The notes below the pieces were generated by a model, which saw only the letters and a program-made list of their open reading frames with translations, was not told where the DNA came from and made no database searches. 23,959 nucleotides of DNA, from positions 1 to 23,959 of the forward strand of contig JAUVGT010000014.1 in NCBI GenBank assembly GCA_030593645.1. The letters run 5' to 3'. The stretch's first letter is position 1. Every line of letters begins with the position of its first letter. The DNA comes from Deltaproteobacteria bacterium (GTDB lineage Bacteria; Desulfobacterota; Desulfobacteria; Desulfobacterales; JAUVGT01). Below are positions 1 to 5,890 of this stretch, one piece after another. The position numbers and the translations under genes were made by a program.

Positions 1-16
1 GTGGTTTCAAAGCTGT

Positions 17-1066
17 CTATCTCAACATCGTTTCAATCCACGCTTCAATCCACTTTTCTCTGTTTTCAGAGATTTTCTCCGGGGATACGATAACCGGCTG
101 TTTGGCAATTGTAGCGTGTTTCAAAAAGACTTCCGGTAAAGACGCGTATTGATTGGCCGGGAATACGAACATCTGGAGTGGGATATCCTCCTGAAATTTT
201 TTACTCAGCATATAATCGATGAGTTTTTCGGCAAGTTTACGATTTTTTGTACCTTTTAATATTCCGACAAATTCAACCTGGCGAAAGGCGCATCCCCTGC
301 TTACAACTGCTGCGGTGGGGGCTTCCGGCAGCGGTTTGCCCGCAAAGTGGACTTCGGCCGGCGGACTGGTTGCGTAGCTCACAACGATGGGGCGGTTTCC
401 CTTTGAAGCCGCGCTGAATTGGCCCCAGTAGGCTTCTTTCCAGCCGGCAACTGCTAGAACATCATTTTTACGGAGTTTTTCCCAGTAATCCAGATAGGCA
501 TTTTCACCAAAATGCCCGATGGTGGTCAGAAGAAATGACAAACCCGGTGAAGAGGACGCCGGATTCTGAACGACGGTTAAGCCTTTGTATTCCGGTAATA
601 AAAGATCCTCAAGACTTGAAGGGGGCCGCAGTTTTTTATCGGCGAACCATTTTTTATCATAATTCAGGCATACATCACCGTAATCCACGGGTAATAGTCG
701 ATTTTTGGGATCAAGCTTTAATTCATCTTTGATATCCTTTAAAAGGAGTGAATCATACGGTTCAAAAATATCCGCTTTCAAAGCCCGGCTTAAAAATGAG
801 TTGTCTACTCCAAAAAAGAGATCTGCCAGCGGATTTTCTTTTGATAATATCGCCTGGTTTAACGCGGTGCCGGCATCTCCTGATTTCAGAAACTGTATTT
901 TGATTTGATGCGTCTTTTCAAACTCTTCGATGATATGTTTACTGATATTAAAACTGTCATGGGTCATGACCGAAATAGTATCAGGTGTTTTAGTTGCAGA
1001 GTCGTTTTGGCATGCAGATAAACATAAAAATAATAAAGGTAAGATAATCAAAAAACGTTTTTTCAT
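17..1066 (-). CDS. thiB: Thiamine ABC transporter substrate-binding lipoprotein
   Basis: This protein captures thiamine or its phosphates outside the inner membrane and delivers them to an ABC permease. The 349 residues start with a lipoprotein signal, MKKR plus a hydrophobic stretch ending LSAC, so Cys19 would be lipidated. The body looks like the TbpA/ThiB branch of periplasmic binding proteins (ISVMTHDSF near the N-terminus, VDYGDVCLNYDK, then VVQNPASSSPG) and is slightly longer than E. coli TbpA. I chose the ATG at 1066 because GGAGGT lies just ahead of it; the frame can be extended to a TTG at 1078, but that would put the ribosome binding site inside the gene. A TPP riboswitch and terminator lie upstream, which supports the substrate. 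The permease and ATPase genes are expected beyond the left edge. Confidence 0.9.
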   Translation of the reverse strand: MKKRFLIILPLLFLCLSACQNDSATKTPDTISVMTHDSFNISKHIIEEFEKTHQIKIQFLKSGDAGTALNQAILSKENPLADLFFGVDNSFLSRALKADIFEPYDSLLLKDIKDELKLDPKNRLLPVDYGDVCLNYDKKWFADKKLRPPSSLEDLLLPEYKGLTVVQNPASSSPGLSFLLTTIGHFGENAYLDYWEKLRKNDVLAVAGWKEAYWGQFSAASKGNRPIVVSYATSPPAEVHFAGKPLPEAPTAAVVSRGCAFRQVEFVGILKGTKNRKLAEKLIDYMLSKKFQEDIPLQMFVFPANQYASLPEVFLKHATIAKQPVIVSPEKISENREKWIEAWIETMLR

Positions 1067-1117
1067 TTGGACCTCCAATTTACTCGAGATGATTTCAATG
1101 CCTTCGATCTGGTGCAG

Positions 1118-1138
1118 GGGCGGATTCGAAATCCGCCC
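1118..1138. repeat. GGGCGGATT hairpin repeat, copy 1
   Basis: A perfect 9-bp inverted repeat (GGGCGGATT / AATCCGCCC) with a 3-base loop, preceded by GCA. A close relative with GGGCGGGTT arms sits at 13830-13849. No T-tract follows on either strand, so it is more likely a dispersed REP-like palindrome than a terminator. It lies between the thiB start and the riboswitch terminator, so it will be in the thiB leader RNA. Confidence 0.6.
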
Positions 1139-1143
1139 TTCTC

Positions 1144-1186
1144 TTATGAAATTGAGTCCGAGAGATGTTTATGAAATCAGTTCGAG
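1144..1186. repeat. Imperfect direct repeat in thiB leader
   Basis: Two near-identical units, TTATGAAATTGAGTCCGAG at 1144-1162 and TTATGAAATCAGTTCGAG at 1169-1186, lie in tandem in the 5' leader of thiB. I know of no function; it may be a small local duplication. Confidence 0.4.
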
Positions 1187-1223
1187 GCGTTGATGTTATG
1201 AGTGATTGTCAGGGCGAAAGTCC

Positions 1224-1257
1224 CAAATAAAAAACCGCTCCGAGTAGGGAGCGGTTT
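1224..1257 (-). terminator. Intrinsic terminator of the TPP riboswitch
   Basis: Read on the minus strand, a perfect 10-bp stem (AAACCGCTCC / GGAGCGGTTT, positions 1257-1248 and 1241-1232) with a 6-base loop is followed by a T-rich run. It sits about 10 bases beyond the TPP aptamer and about 160 bases before thiB, so it is the expected expression platform: ligand-bound aptamer favours termination. Confidence 0.88.
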
Positions 1258-1266
1258 ATGCAGTTG

Positions 1267-1369
1267 AAACTTTTCCTACACCGGCATTATCCGGATCAGG
1301 TTCAACGGTCGGACCCACTGATTTATACAGAGCCCCTCTCAGCCTGATTTGTTCAAGCACCCGAAGTTT
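1267..1369 (-). promoter_or_regulatory. TPP riboswitch (THI element)
   Basis: The minus strand carries the hallmark TPP aptamer segments in order: CGGGTGC, GGCTGAGAGG, TTGAACCTGATCC, GGATAATGCCGG and GTAGGAAA. The ends close with AAACTT (1369-1364) pairing with AAGTTT (1272-1267), the P1 helix. It precedes a terminator and a thiamine-binding protein gene. By established mechanism, thiamine pyrophosphate binding would stop transcription of the transporter operon. Confidence 0.96.
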
Positions 1370-1385
1370 AATTTTATGGCAAAGG

Positions 1386-1414
1386 ATATTAAGAGACTTG
1401 AATGGATAAGTCAA
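1386..1414 (-). promoter_or_regulatory. Sigma-70-type promoter for riboswitch/thiB
   Basis: On the minus strand TTGACT (1414-1409) and TAATAT (1391-1386) are separated by exactly 17 bases. Transcription would start near 1379, about 10 bases before the aptamer, as expected for a riboswitch-led transcript. Confidence 0.75.
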
Positions 1415-1489
1415 GCAGTATGTTAAAAACGGTAGATGTGTGTTTTAAGTATGTTGTCTATTCTTCTGATCAGCAGCCTGCGGTTAATT

Positions 1490-2001
1490 TTATTGCTGTT
1501 CATCCTTCTTGGCGAAATTCGGATACAGTTTCTCCCGGCACTCCGGACAAATGCCATGGGTGAATTCGGCTTCAGAATGTTCCTGGATATATTTTTCGAT
1601 CTGGTCCCAGAGTCCTTCATCATTCCTTATTTTTTTGCAGGATGAACAAATCGGAATAATTCCTCTTAACCTTTTAATCTCCTCCATAGAGGCCAAAAGG
1701 TCAATCTCAATCCTCTGGGAATTGAGAATCATTAAACCGACTATCACAAACATATTCGCCCCGAAGAATACCACGAAAGAGGCCCCTTGAAAGGCTGAAG
1801 CCTTCATGAAGTCGACGATAGGTCCTTCAATGAATAGAGTTGGAATAATACGAAATACGAACCATACGGCGTGAATAGCGAGTACAGTGGTTCATAAGAT
1901 GTTTTGGCCATTCATTAGTTTTGGAACATACAGATACAGAGGATCAGGTTAATAACAGCCGAAGTAAGAGATAACGTTCTTATGTCAAGGGCAATATACA
2001 T
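1490..2001 (-). pseudogene. Decayed membrane sensor with C-terminal Cys4 module
   Basis: The gene starts with GGAGG (2015-2011), nine bases, then ATG at 2001, encoding MYIALDIRTLSLTSAVINLI and a few more residues before TAA at 1917. A different frame picks up at 1891 (TTVLAIHAVWFVFRI...) and runs open to 1490 through a hydrophobic helix, a short linker (LNSQRIEIDLL), and a C-terminal module with CSSCKKIRNDEG and HGICPEC, four cysteines suited to metal binding. I recognise the N-terminus and tail as parts of multi-helix membrane sensors (PAS/GGDEF or kinase type) of Desulfobacterota, normally with several more helices between. An internal deletion plus frameshift is the simplest reading. The longest intact piece starts at ATG 1807 (105 residues) and has no good ribosome binding site. 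Confidence 0.7.
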
Positions 2002-2109
2002 ATGTTGATACCTCCATTTAACGAGCCTGTTTAGTGGCGGCGTGGTTTTTTGCGCCATCCATTACATCAGATATTCATACAATTTTTTTGATTTTTATGA
2101 ATTGTTCCA

Positions 2110-2163
2110 TTAACAAGGTTCATTTCATCCGCCGTGATCAGAAGCGGTGCCGAAGCGTGTTAA
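2110..2163. repeat. 54-bp imperfect dyad beside the LysE gene
   Basis: TTAACA (2110-2115) mirrors TGTTAA (2158-2163), and inside them CCGC (2129-2132) mirrors GCGG (2144-2147). AAGGTTCAT is also repeated directly at 2115-2123 and 2162-2170. No T-tract follows, so it is not a clear terminator. The AAC/GTT ends loosely recall an integron attC site, but the core-site consensus is not met. Confidence 0.35.
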
Positions 2164-2173
2164 GGTTCATGGT

Positions 2174-2827
2174 TTACTGGGCGGACCGCACGCTTACGAT
2201 AAGCTTTAGACCGAGAAGGCCCATGACCCCGCCCGCAAGGCGATCAATATATTTTTTTGCGCGGAAATACACGGCCCGCAGGGATTCAGATGACAGCGCG
2301 AGCGCAACGATGGTGTACCAGCCAGCCTCTACCAGGAAGACAAGGAATGGAAGCACCAGAGCGGCGAGAAGTGGTAAATTCATCGGAAGGAGGGCGGCAA
2401 AGATACTGCCATAGAAAATCGCGGTCTTTGGGTTGCTCAGCTGTGTAAAAAGCCCGAGTAAGAATGATTTTTTTGCGGGCCTCGAGATCTCTTCCACGCT
2501 GCCGGGGATAACAATGGGCTCTTTGGCCCCACGCCAAATACGTACCGCTATATAGATAAGGTACAGGCCGCCCACAAGTTTGAGCGTAAGATAGAGCACC
2601 GGTATTTTGACAAGTAAGGCCTGAAGCCCGAGCAGTACCACTGAGGAAAAGACAACACTGCCAATTCCCATACCGATGGCTGTGTATAAACCATCGACCC
2701 GTGAAACTGCCATTGCCGTACGCGCAACGAGTACAAAGCTTGGACCCGGGCTGATGGCACCGATTAGAATTGCTCCCAAAACACTGGCAAGCGAAAGAGT
2801 AATTTCCAAGTATTCTCCTTGAGTCAT
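2174..2827 (-). CDS. LysE/RhtB family amino-acid exporter
   Basis: An inner-membrane exporter expected to expel amino acids or related small metabolites. The 217-residue product has the family signature GAISPGPSFVLVARTAM near the N-terminus, about six hydrophobic segments, and the mid-protein LGLFTQLSNPKTAIFYGS motif, where the NPK is a hallmark. The frame extends to an ATG at 2887, but that start has no ribosome binding site, while the ATG at 2827 (MTQGEYLEI) follows CAGGGAAC and gives the usual family length. It lies 80 bases downstream of the Ntn-hydrolase gene on the same strand and may share its transcript. Substrate cannot be told from sequence. Confidence 0.88.
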   Translation of the reverse strand: MTQGEYLEITLSLASVLGAILIGAISPGPSFVLVARTAMAVSRVDGLYTAIGMGIGSVVFSSVVLLGLQALLVKIPVLYLTLKLVGGLYLIYIAVRIWRGAKEPIVIPGSVEEISRPAKKSFLLGLFTQLSNPKTAIFYGSIFAALLPMNLPLLAALVLPFLVFLVEAGWYTIVALALSSESLRAVYFRAKKYIDRLAGGVMGLLGLKLIVSVRSAQ

Positions 2828-2907
2828 CGTTGAAGTTCCCTGGCTATTGTGGTTCCAACACTCATATGAGTTCTCCGTCTTTGCCATTTTATTTATGTGT
2901 GTGCGGA

Positions 2908-4002
2908 CTACTCAGTACATTGCGTACTTTCCGGATATTTCGCTCTTTGAAGTATGAGTTGTTCTGGCATATTTTTCATAAATGGTGTTCCATTCATGGC
3001 ATGCCTGATTAAATCCAGATTGATCTGGCGCGAGTATTCATAAAATTTATCACTGATATTTCCAAATAAATTACCGGTTACATCCAATACTTTTACTGGT
3101 GTTGCGCAGGAAAAATCCAGGCTGCCAATATCAATAGTTTTGATTTTTTTATTCTTTGATGTCCGGAAATAAACCCTGAGTCTTTTTTGATCATATACAA
3201 TGCTCCACTTTGTAGATCCCTGTGAGACATTTCCCAAAATACCAAAAGCATAATCAACAATGGACTTTTGTACCTTAAGATTGTAATTTTTTAACATATC
3301 TGCGGTATATACAAACCGATTAAGCGAGCTCCCACCTTTAGTTATCGGAAACTTGCCGCCAAATCCTTTATGCCACGTCAAGAACTCCATGGATTCGGTA
3401 TATGAATTGTTCGTAATCGCCTTAACCGTCATTGTATCTTGACTTCGATGAACAAGCTTTCCATAAAGAAATTCAACAATGGCACAATTTCCTGTTTTAT
3501 CTGATATCAGAAAGTGGCCTCCTGGAACCTCATATGGAAGTATTCTTAATTGAGAATCACTTGCTATTACTTCTTCTACCCGGCTGTAATTATCAAGTTG
3601 AAACTGTATCCATTGCAAATCTTTAATCGTATAACGGGAATCGGGTTTAGGATATTGTGTTTCAATCAGCAATAAGCTTTCCACAACCAAGCCAGCCTCG
3701 TTTATACCCCCCATGGGCATCTCACGACCATACTGGTTAAATGTCAAACTGCCATATTTTGAAACCCATCTTGCATATTTTCCGGGGTCTGCCTGTGTGC
3801 CCGGCATCGCCTCTTTCGATACACCGCGTTTGTTGATAATCATTAAACCTCGTTCAAGATACCAGTCATAATTTTTTCCAAAAACCTGCTGGCCATCTTG
3901 ACCGATACTGAATGCAGTGCACGCCTGGCCTTTCAGAGGGGTCAGGCTAATTATTAATATATAGATCATTAAGAATTTAATAATATTTTTACAGATATTC
4001 AT
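2908..4002 (-). CDS. Secreted linear amide C-N hydrolase (choloylglycine hydrolase-like)
   Basis: An Ntn-type amidase that hydrolyses a non-peptide amide such as a bile-salt conjugate, penicillin V or an acyl-amine signal. A signal peptide (hydrophobic stretch to LKGQA) is followed by Cys28, which becomes the N-terminal nucleophile after cleavage: CTAFSIG. Conserved surroundings follow: FGKNYDWY (Lys43, Asp46), MGGINEAGLVVE, AITNNSYTES and NRFVYTADML. Length of 364 residues fits exported family members. I start at ATG 4002 because AAGGA lies nine bases before it; an in-frame ATG at 4011 is almost on top of that site. Export points to a substrate in the periplasm or outside, and the real substrate is unknown. 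Confidence 0.88.
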   Translation of the reverse strand: MNICKNIIKFLMIYILIISLTPLKGQACTAFSIGQDGQQVFGKNYDWYLERGLMIINKRGVSKEAMPGTQADPGKYARWVSKYGSLTFNQYGREMPMGGINEAGLVVESLLLIETQYPKPDSRYTIKDLQWIQFQLDNYSRVEEVIASDSQLRILPYEVPGGHFLISDKTGNCAIVEFLYGKLVHRSQDTMTVKAITNNSYTESMEFLTWHKGFGGKFPITKGGSSLNRFVYTADMLKNYNLKVQKSIVDYAFGILGNVSQGSTKWSIVYDQKRLRVYFRTSKNKKIKTIDIGSLDFSCATPVKVLDVTGNLFGNISDKFYEYSRQINLDLIRHAMNGTPFMKNMPEQLILQRAKYPESTQCTE

Positions 4003-4054
4003 AACTTTCATTCCTTCCCCAAAACCTATTGATCGTTGGGCTCACCGGCTCGTT

Positions 4055-4771
4055 TTAGCGTGTACGCGTGCAGCCGATTGTTTGGCCATGTTGTGCTGAG
4101 TTGTCTGCTTCTTCCCGCCAAAGAGGAATCTCCTGCTTTCCTCGAGGAGAGAGTTCATACACACCAATTGACACCCTGTCAAACCATCCGTACACGTCTC
4201 TGTACAAAATATCCCTGGCCTTCGACTCTCGGAGAGTCCGGGCAATGTGTGAAGCTTTGGTCGGTCCTTGCTTCTGAAGGAACCGGGCAATTGCCAAGGC
4301 TCGCTGTCGGTAGACGGTCATGATGCCCTTTATCTTCTCTGTCCCGCCGAGGTTCGGGTCACCTACCCGCTTCATGAACTCACCAAGCAGACGCTCCTGG
4401 CGGTGCTTCGATTTGCGAGGTCTATACTCACCGGGATCGAGAATCACCTTTACGCTGCCGGTTTCCCGGTCCGAATCAATCACCACCAGCCCCAAACCAA
4501 GCATCCTTAGCAGCTTGATAATGTGCCTCCGTCGCCTGTTCAGAATTTTACATTGTTTCGGAATGCCGATGTACACTTTCGGAGTCAGCGATAGCCTTTC
4601 AACTGCCTGAAGGATTACGTTGAGATTGAGAGAGAGCTTGAGTTCCACAACGACAGGAGCTTCCTTGCCGCGTACTGCCAGGGCATCACAGTCCTGAACC
4701 TCCCCCTTTACCTCATAATTCTGAGATTCCAAAAACCGCTTCAGGGGCAGATAGAGATCTGATTCCTTCAT
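4055..4771 (-). CDS. DUF2161 protein with PD-(D/E)xK nuclease-like signature
   Basis: A 238-residue protein that I recognise as DUF2161 (COG5482), a family proposed to have a PD-(D/E)xK phosphodiesterase fold; the function is not established. It opens ESDLYLPLKRFLESQNYEVKG in typical family style, then Asp29 (VQDCDALAV) and Glu43-x-Lys45 (VVVELK) give D-x13-ExK. The middle has LGLGLVVID, a basic stretch, and the C-terminal half looks helical with a possible winged-helix-like segment (TKASHIARTL). I start at ATG 4771, where the family homology begins, although the frame reaches a TTG at 4792. Its bases look GC-richer than the neighbours, and it begins just after an attC-like dyad, which suggests acquisition. 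Confidence 0.8.
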   Translation of the reverse strand: MKESDLYLPLKRFLESQNYEVKGEVQDCDALAVRGKEAPVVVELKLSLNLNVILQAVERLSLTPKVYIGIPKQCKILNRRRRHIIKLLRMLGLGLVVIDSDRETGSVKVILDPGEYRPRKSKHRQERLLGEFMKRVGDPNLGGTEKIKGIMTVYRQRALAIARFLQKQGPTKASHIARTLRESKARDILYRDVYGWFDRVSIGVYELSPRGKQEIPLWREEADNSAQHGQTIGCTRTR

Positions 4772-4786
4772 GCCTGTTCCGTCTAT

Positions 4787-4911
4787 GTTCAACGCCCACC
4801 ATCACGGGTGAGCAGGGTAATGGGGACCATGCAAAAGCACGTTTAACAGTAACCTGGACAAGAGAGCCAGCCGCCCGGCCCTGCGAACCCCTGTGAATGG
4901 ATTTGTTGTGT
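4787..4911 (-). other. attC-like integron recombination site (candidate)
   Basis: On the minus strand the 125 bases open with ACACAAC (4911-4905; one mismatch to RYYYAAC) and close with GTTGAAC (4793-4787; fits GTTRRRY). Between them the strand folds on itself: CCAT/ATGG, CAC/GTG, GGG/CCC and GCAGGG/CCCTGC (4799-4817 against 4879-4900), with unpaired single bases on one arm and a variable 61-base tip. This is the architecture of attC sites of chromosomal integrons, and the DUF2161 gene begins 16 bases after GTTGAAC, as cassette genes do. No integrase gene is in the window and the downstream boundary of the cassette is poor, so this stays a candidate. The stretch 4772-5134 otherwise holds a promoter, hairpins and REP-like DNA but no gene. 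Confidence 0.5.
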
Positions 4912-4940
4912 GCCGGGGACGGCACGTATTCTTAAGGGTG

Positions 4941-4970
4941 AGTATATATCATGTTTTTAATATATTGCAA
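4941..4970 (-). promoter_or_regulatory. Possible promoter for the DUF2161 gene
   Basis: On the minus strand TTGCAA (4970-4965) and TATACT (4946-4941) are 18 bases apart within an AT-rich stretch. It would give a leader of about 165 bases that includes the attC-like dyad. Confidence 0.4.
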
Positions 4971-5007
4971 GTCCCAGACCCGACCAGCAGCAATTCTCGG
5001 TGAACCA

Positions 5008-5035
5008 GGAAAAGCTGATATACTTGAATATCAGC
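5008..5035 (-). terminator. Weak intrinsic terminator candidate
   Basis: A perfect 8-bp stem (GCTGATAT / ATATCAGC, 5014-5021 and 5028-5035) with a 6-base loop is followed on the minus strand by TTTTCC. The stem is AT-rich and the T-run short. It lies after the minus-strand gene fragments at 5135-5565. Confidence 0.35.
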
Positions 5036-5079
5036 AGATAATTACATTTGCCCTTCGTAAAATCTAAAACAGTGTCGTT

Positions 5080-5130
5080 CCGGATACCGGATCGAGTCCG
5101 GCACAGGCTGCGCGAAGCGGAGAGCCGGAC
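5080..5130. repeat. REP-like GC-rich palindromic cluster
   Basis: The block contains CCGGATACCGG, then CCGGATCGAGTCCGG, then a larger inverted repeat GTCCGGC (5096-5102) / GCCGGAC (5124-5130) enclosing GC-rich bases. Sequences of the type GGATACCGGATCGAGTCCGG are, from memory, common dispersed intergenic palindromes in proteobacterial genomes. No T-tract follows. Confidence 0.5.
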
Positions 5131-5134
5131 ACGC

Positions 5135-5398
5135 CTAAGAAGAGAGGATATTAACCATAACTCGAAAATTGGGTTGAATAAGCTTCAGTGTAGCCGATAG
5201 AAGAGTTTCTGTCATTTTCCGCGCACGGTCTGCGGAGGACGGTCTGTGTTGGATTTTCAGTTCAGTCAATTGGATTCCTCCGGATTTTCCGTTGACCTTG
5301 GCAAGAACATCCGCTTTGCCTTCACTATCATCCGGTCTCGAACACTGGCAACGCTCGGCTATTTCCCCATTTTTTGATATTCCTTGGAGCCTTCCGGT
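5135..5398 (-). pseudogene. Headless ORF fragment with PD-(D/E)xK-like motif
   Basis: A frame open from just after TGA at 5401-5399 to TAG at 5137-5135 (87 codons) reads like real protein: CQCSRPDDSEGKADVLAK, then GGIQLTELKIQHRPSSADRA, then a helical tail ending VMVNILSS. It has no credible start: the first ATG in frame is far inside and no ribosome binding site is visible. The D-x15-ExK spacing (ADV...TELK, hydrophobic residues before the Glu) resembles a PD-(D/E)xK nuclease core, and the neighbouring DUF2161 gene has a similar core. I do not recognise a named family. It overlaps the YwqK-like fragment in another frame, so both look like pieces left by recombination. Confidence 0.45.
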
Positions 5399-5565
5399 TC
5401 AGACTGAATTGAGTTTTTAATGTAAAAAGGCCATTCTTTTTCCGGTATCGAACTAAGACTTCCATTTTTAATAACAGAGTATTTGACTGGCTTTCCTTTT
5501 TCGTACTCCGTTAATGATTCAAGCTTTTCATTTTTATCAAAGAATTTCCATTCACCATGCTTCAA
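5359..5565 (-). pseudogene. YwqK/MORN-like repeat protein fragment
   Basis: The 68-residue frame begins HGEWKFFDKNEKLESLTEYE and continues GKPVKYSVI, which matches the repeat unit of MORN-variant proteins annotated as YwqK-type antitoxins (x-G-x-W-K-x-F/Y-x-x-N-G-K-L). Only about one repeat is present. The first usable codon is TTG at 5565 with no ribosome binding site, and the frame continues upstream into a TGA without other similarity, so the N-terminal part is missing. The name antitoxin for this family is an annotation habit rather than a proven role here. Confidence 0.4.
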
Positions 5566-5695
5566 ATTCCGCGCACAGCAACTAGTAAAGTTTTGTTTCC
5601 AACAGCCTCACTACTATCATACATACAAATATTATCAACACAAACGTTAGTATTATTGCGTTTCACATTTTGAAAAAAATGTCACAAAAATGGTC

Positions 5696-5734
5696 AGTCT
5701 TCTTTACGTGCCTATATGGCACGTAAAGCAGACT
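5696..5734. promoter_or_regulatory. Long palindrome, probable operator
   Basis: A perfect 11-bp inverted repeat, CTTTACGTGCC (5702-5712) and GGCACGTAAAG (5718-5728), is separated by TATAT and extended by AGTCT (5696-5700) / AGACT (5730-5734) after one mismatch. The centre TATATG could serve as a -10 box with TGGTCA (5691-5696) as a poor -35. It ends 36 bases before the 39-residue ORF. Such operators are typical of self-repressing small regulators, but no regulator gene remains. Just upstream, ACATTTT (5665-5671) mirrors AAAATGT (5676-5682). The rest of 5566-5695 shows nothing else. Confidence 0.55.
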
Positions 5735-5770
5735 CTGCATCAGTAACCCCATTTGAAAGAAGGAAATGTT

Positions 5771-5890
5771 ATGGATGAATTTAAACGCGACCTGTTGTCT
5801 AAAAAATACCGTATTATTCAGGAGGGGTGGACAAAAATTCCAATGGGGTCAAGATCACAAGAAAAGGACAGGTATTACGATATAAACTGA
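5771..5890 (+). CDS. 39-residue hypothetical protein
   Basis: A short ORF with a good ribosome binding site (GAAGGA, six bases, ATG). The product is rich in charged and aromatic residues: MDEFKRDLLSKKYRIIQEGW, then TKIPMGSRSQEKDRYYDIN. There is no signal peptide, membrane helix or motif that I recognise. It follows a strong palindrome that probably controls it, and it overlaps the 3' end of the convergent toroid gene by 16 bases. It could be a real small protein or the surviving N-terminus of a longer one. Confidence 0.4.
   Translation: MDEFKRDLLSKKYRIIQEGWTKIPMGSRSQEKDRYYDIN

Noticed and set aside
4036..4323. Plus-strand ORFs opposite DUF2161
   Set aside because: They are antisense shadows of a gene with recognised family features.
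4713..4925. 70-codon minus-strand ORF over the attC-like dyad and start of DUF2161
   Set aside because: It overlaps the DUF2161 N-terminus in another frame, has no ribosome binding site or family resemblance, and the dyad explains the sequence better.
5217..5576. TTCCGCGCAC repeated at 5217-5226 and 5567-5576, as if flanking an insertion
   Set aside because: Ten bases only, no terminal inverted repeats and no transposase between the copies.
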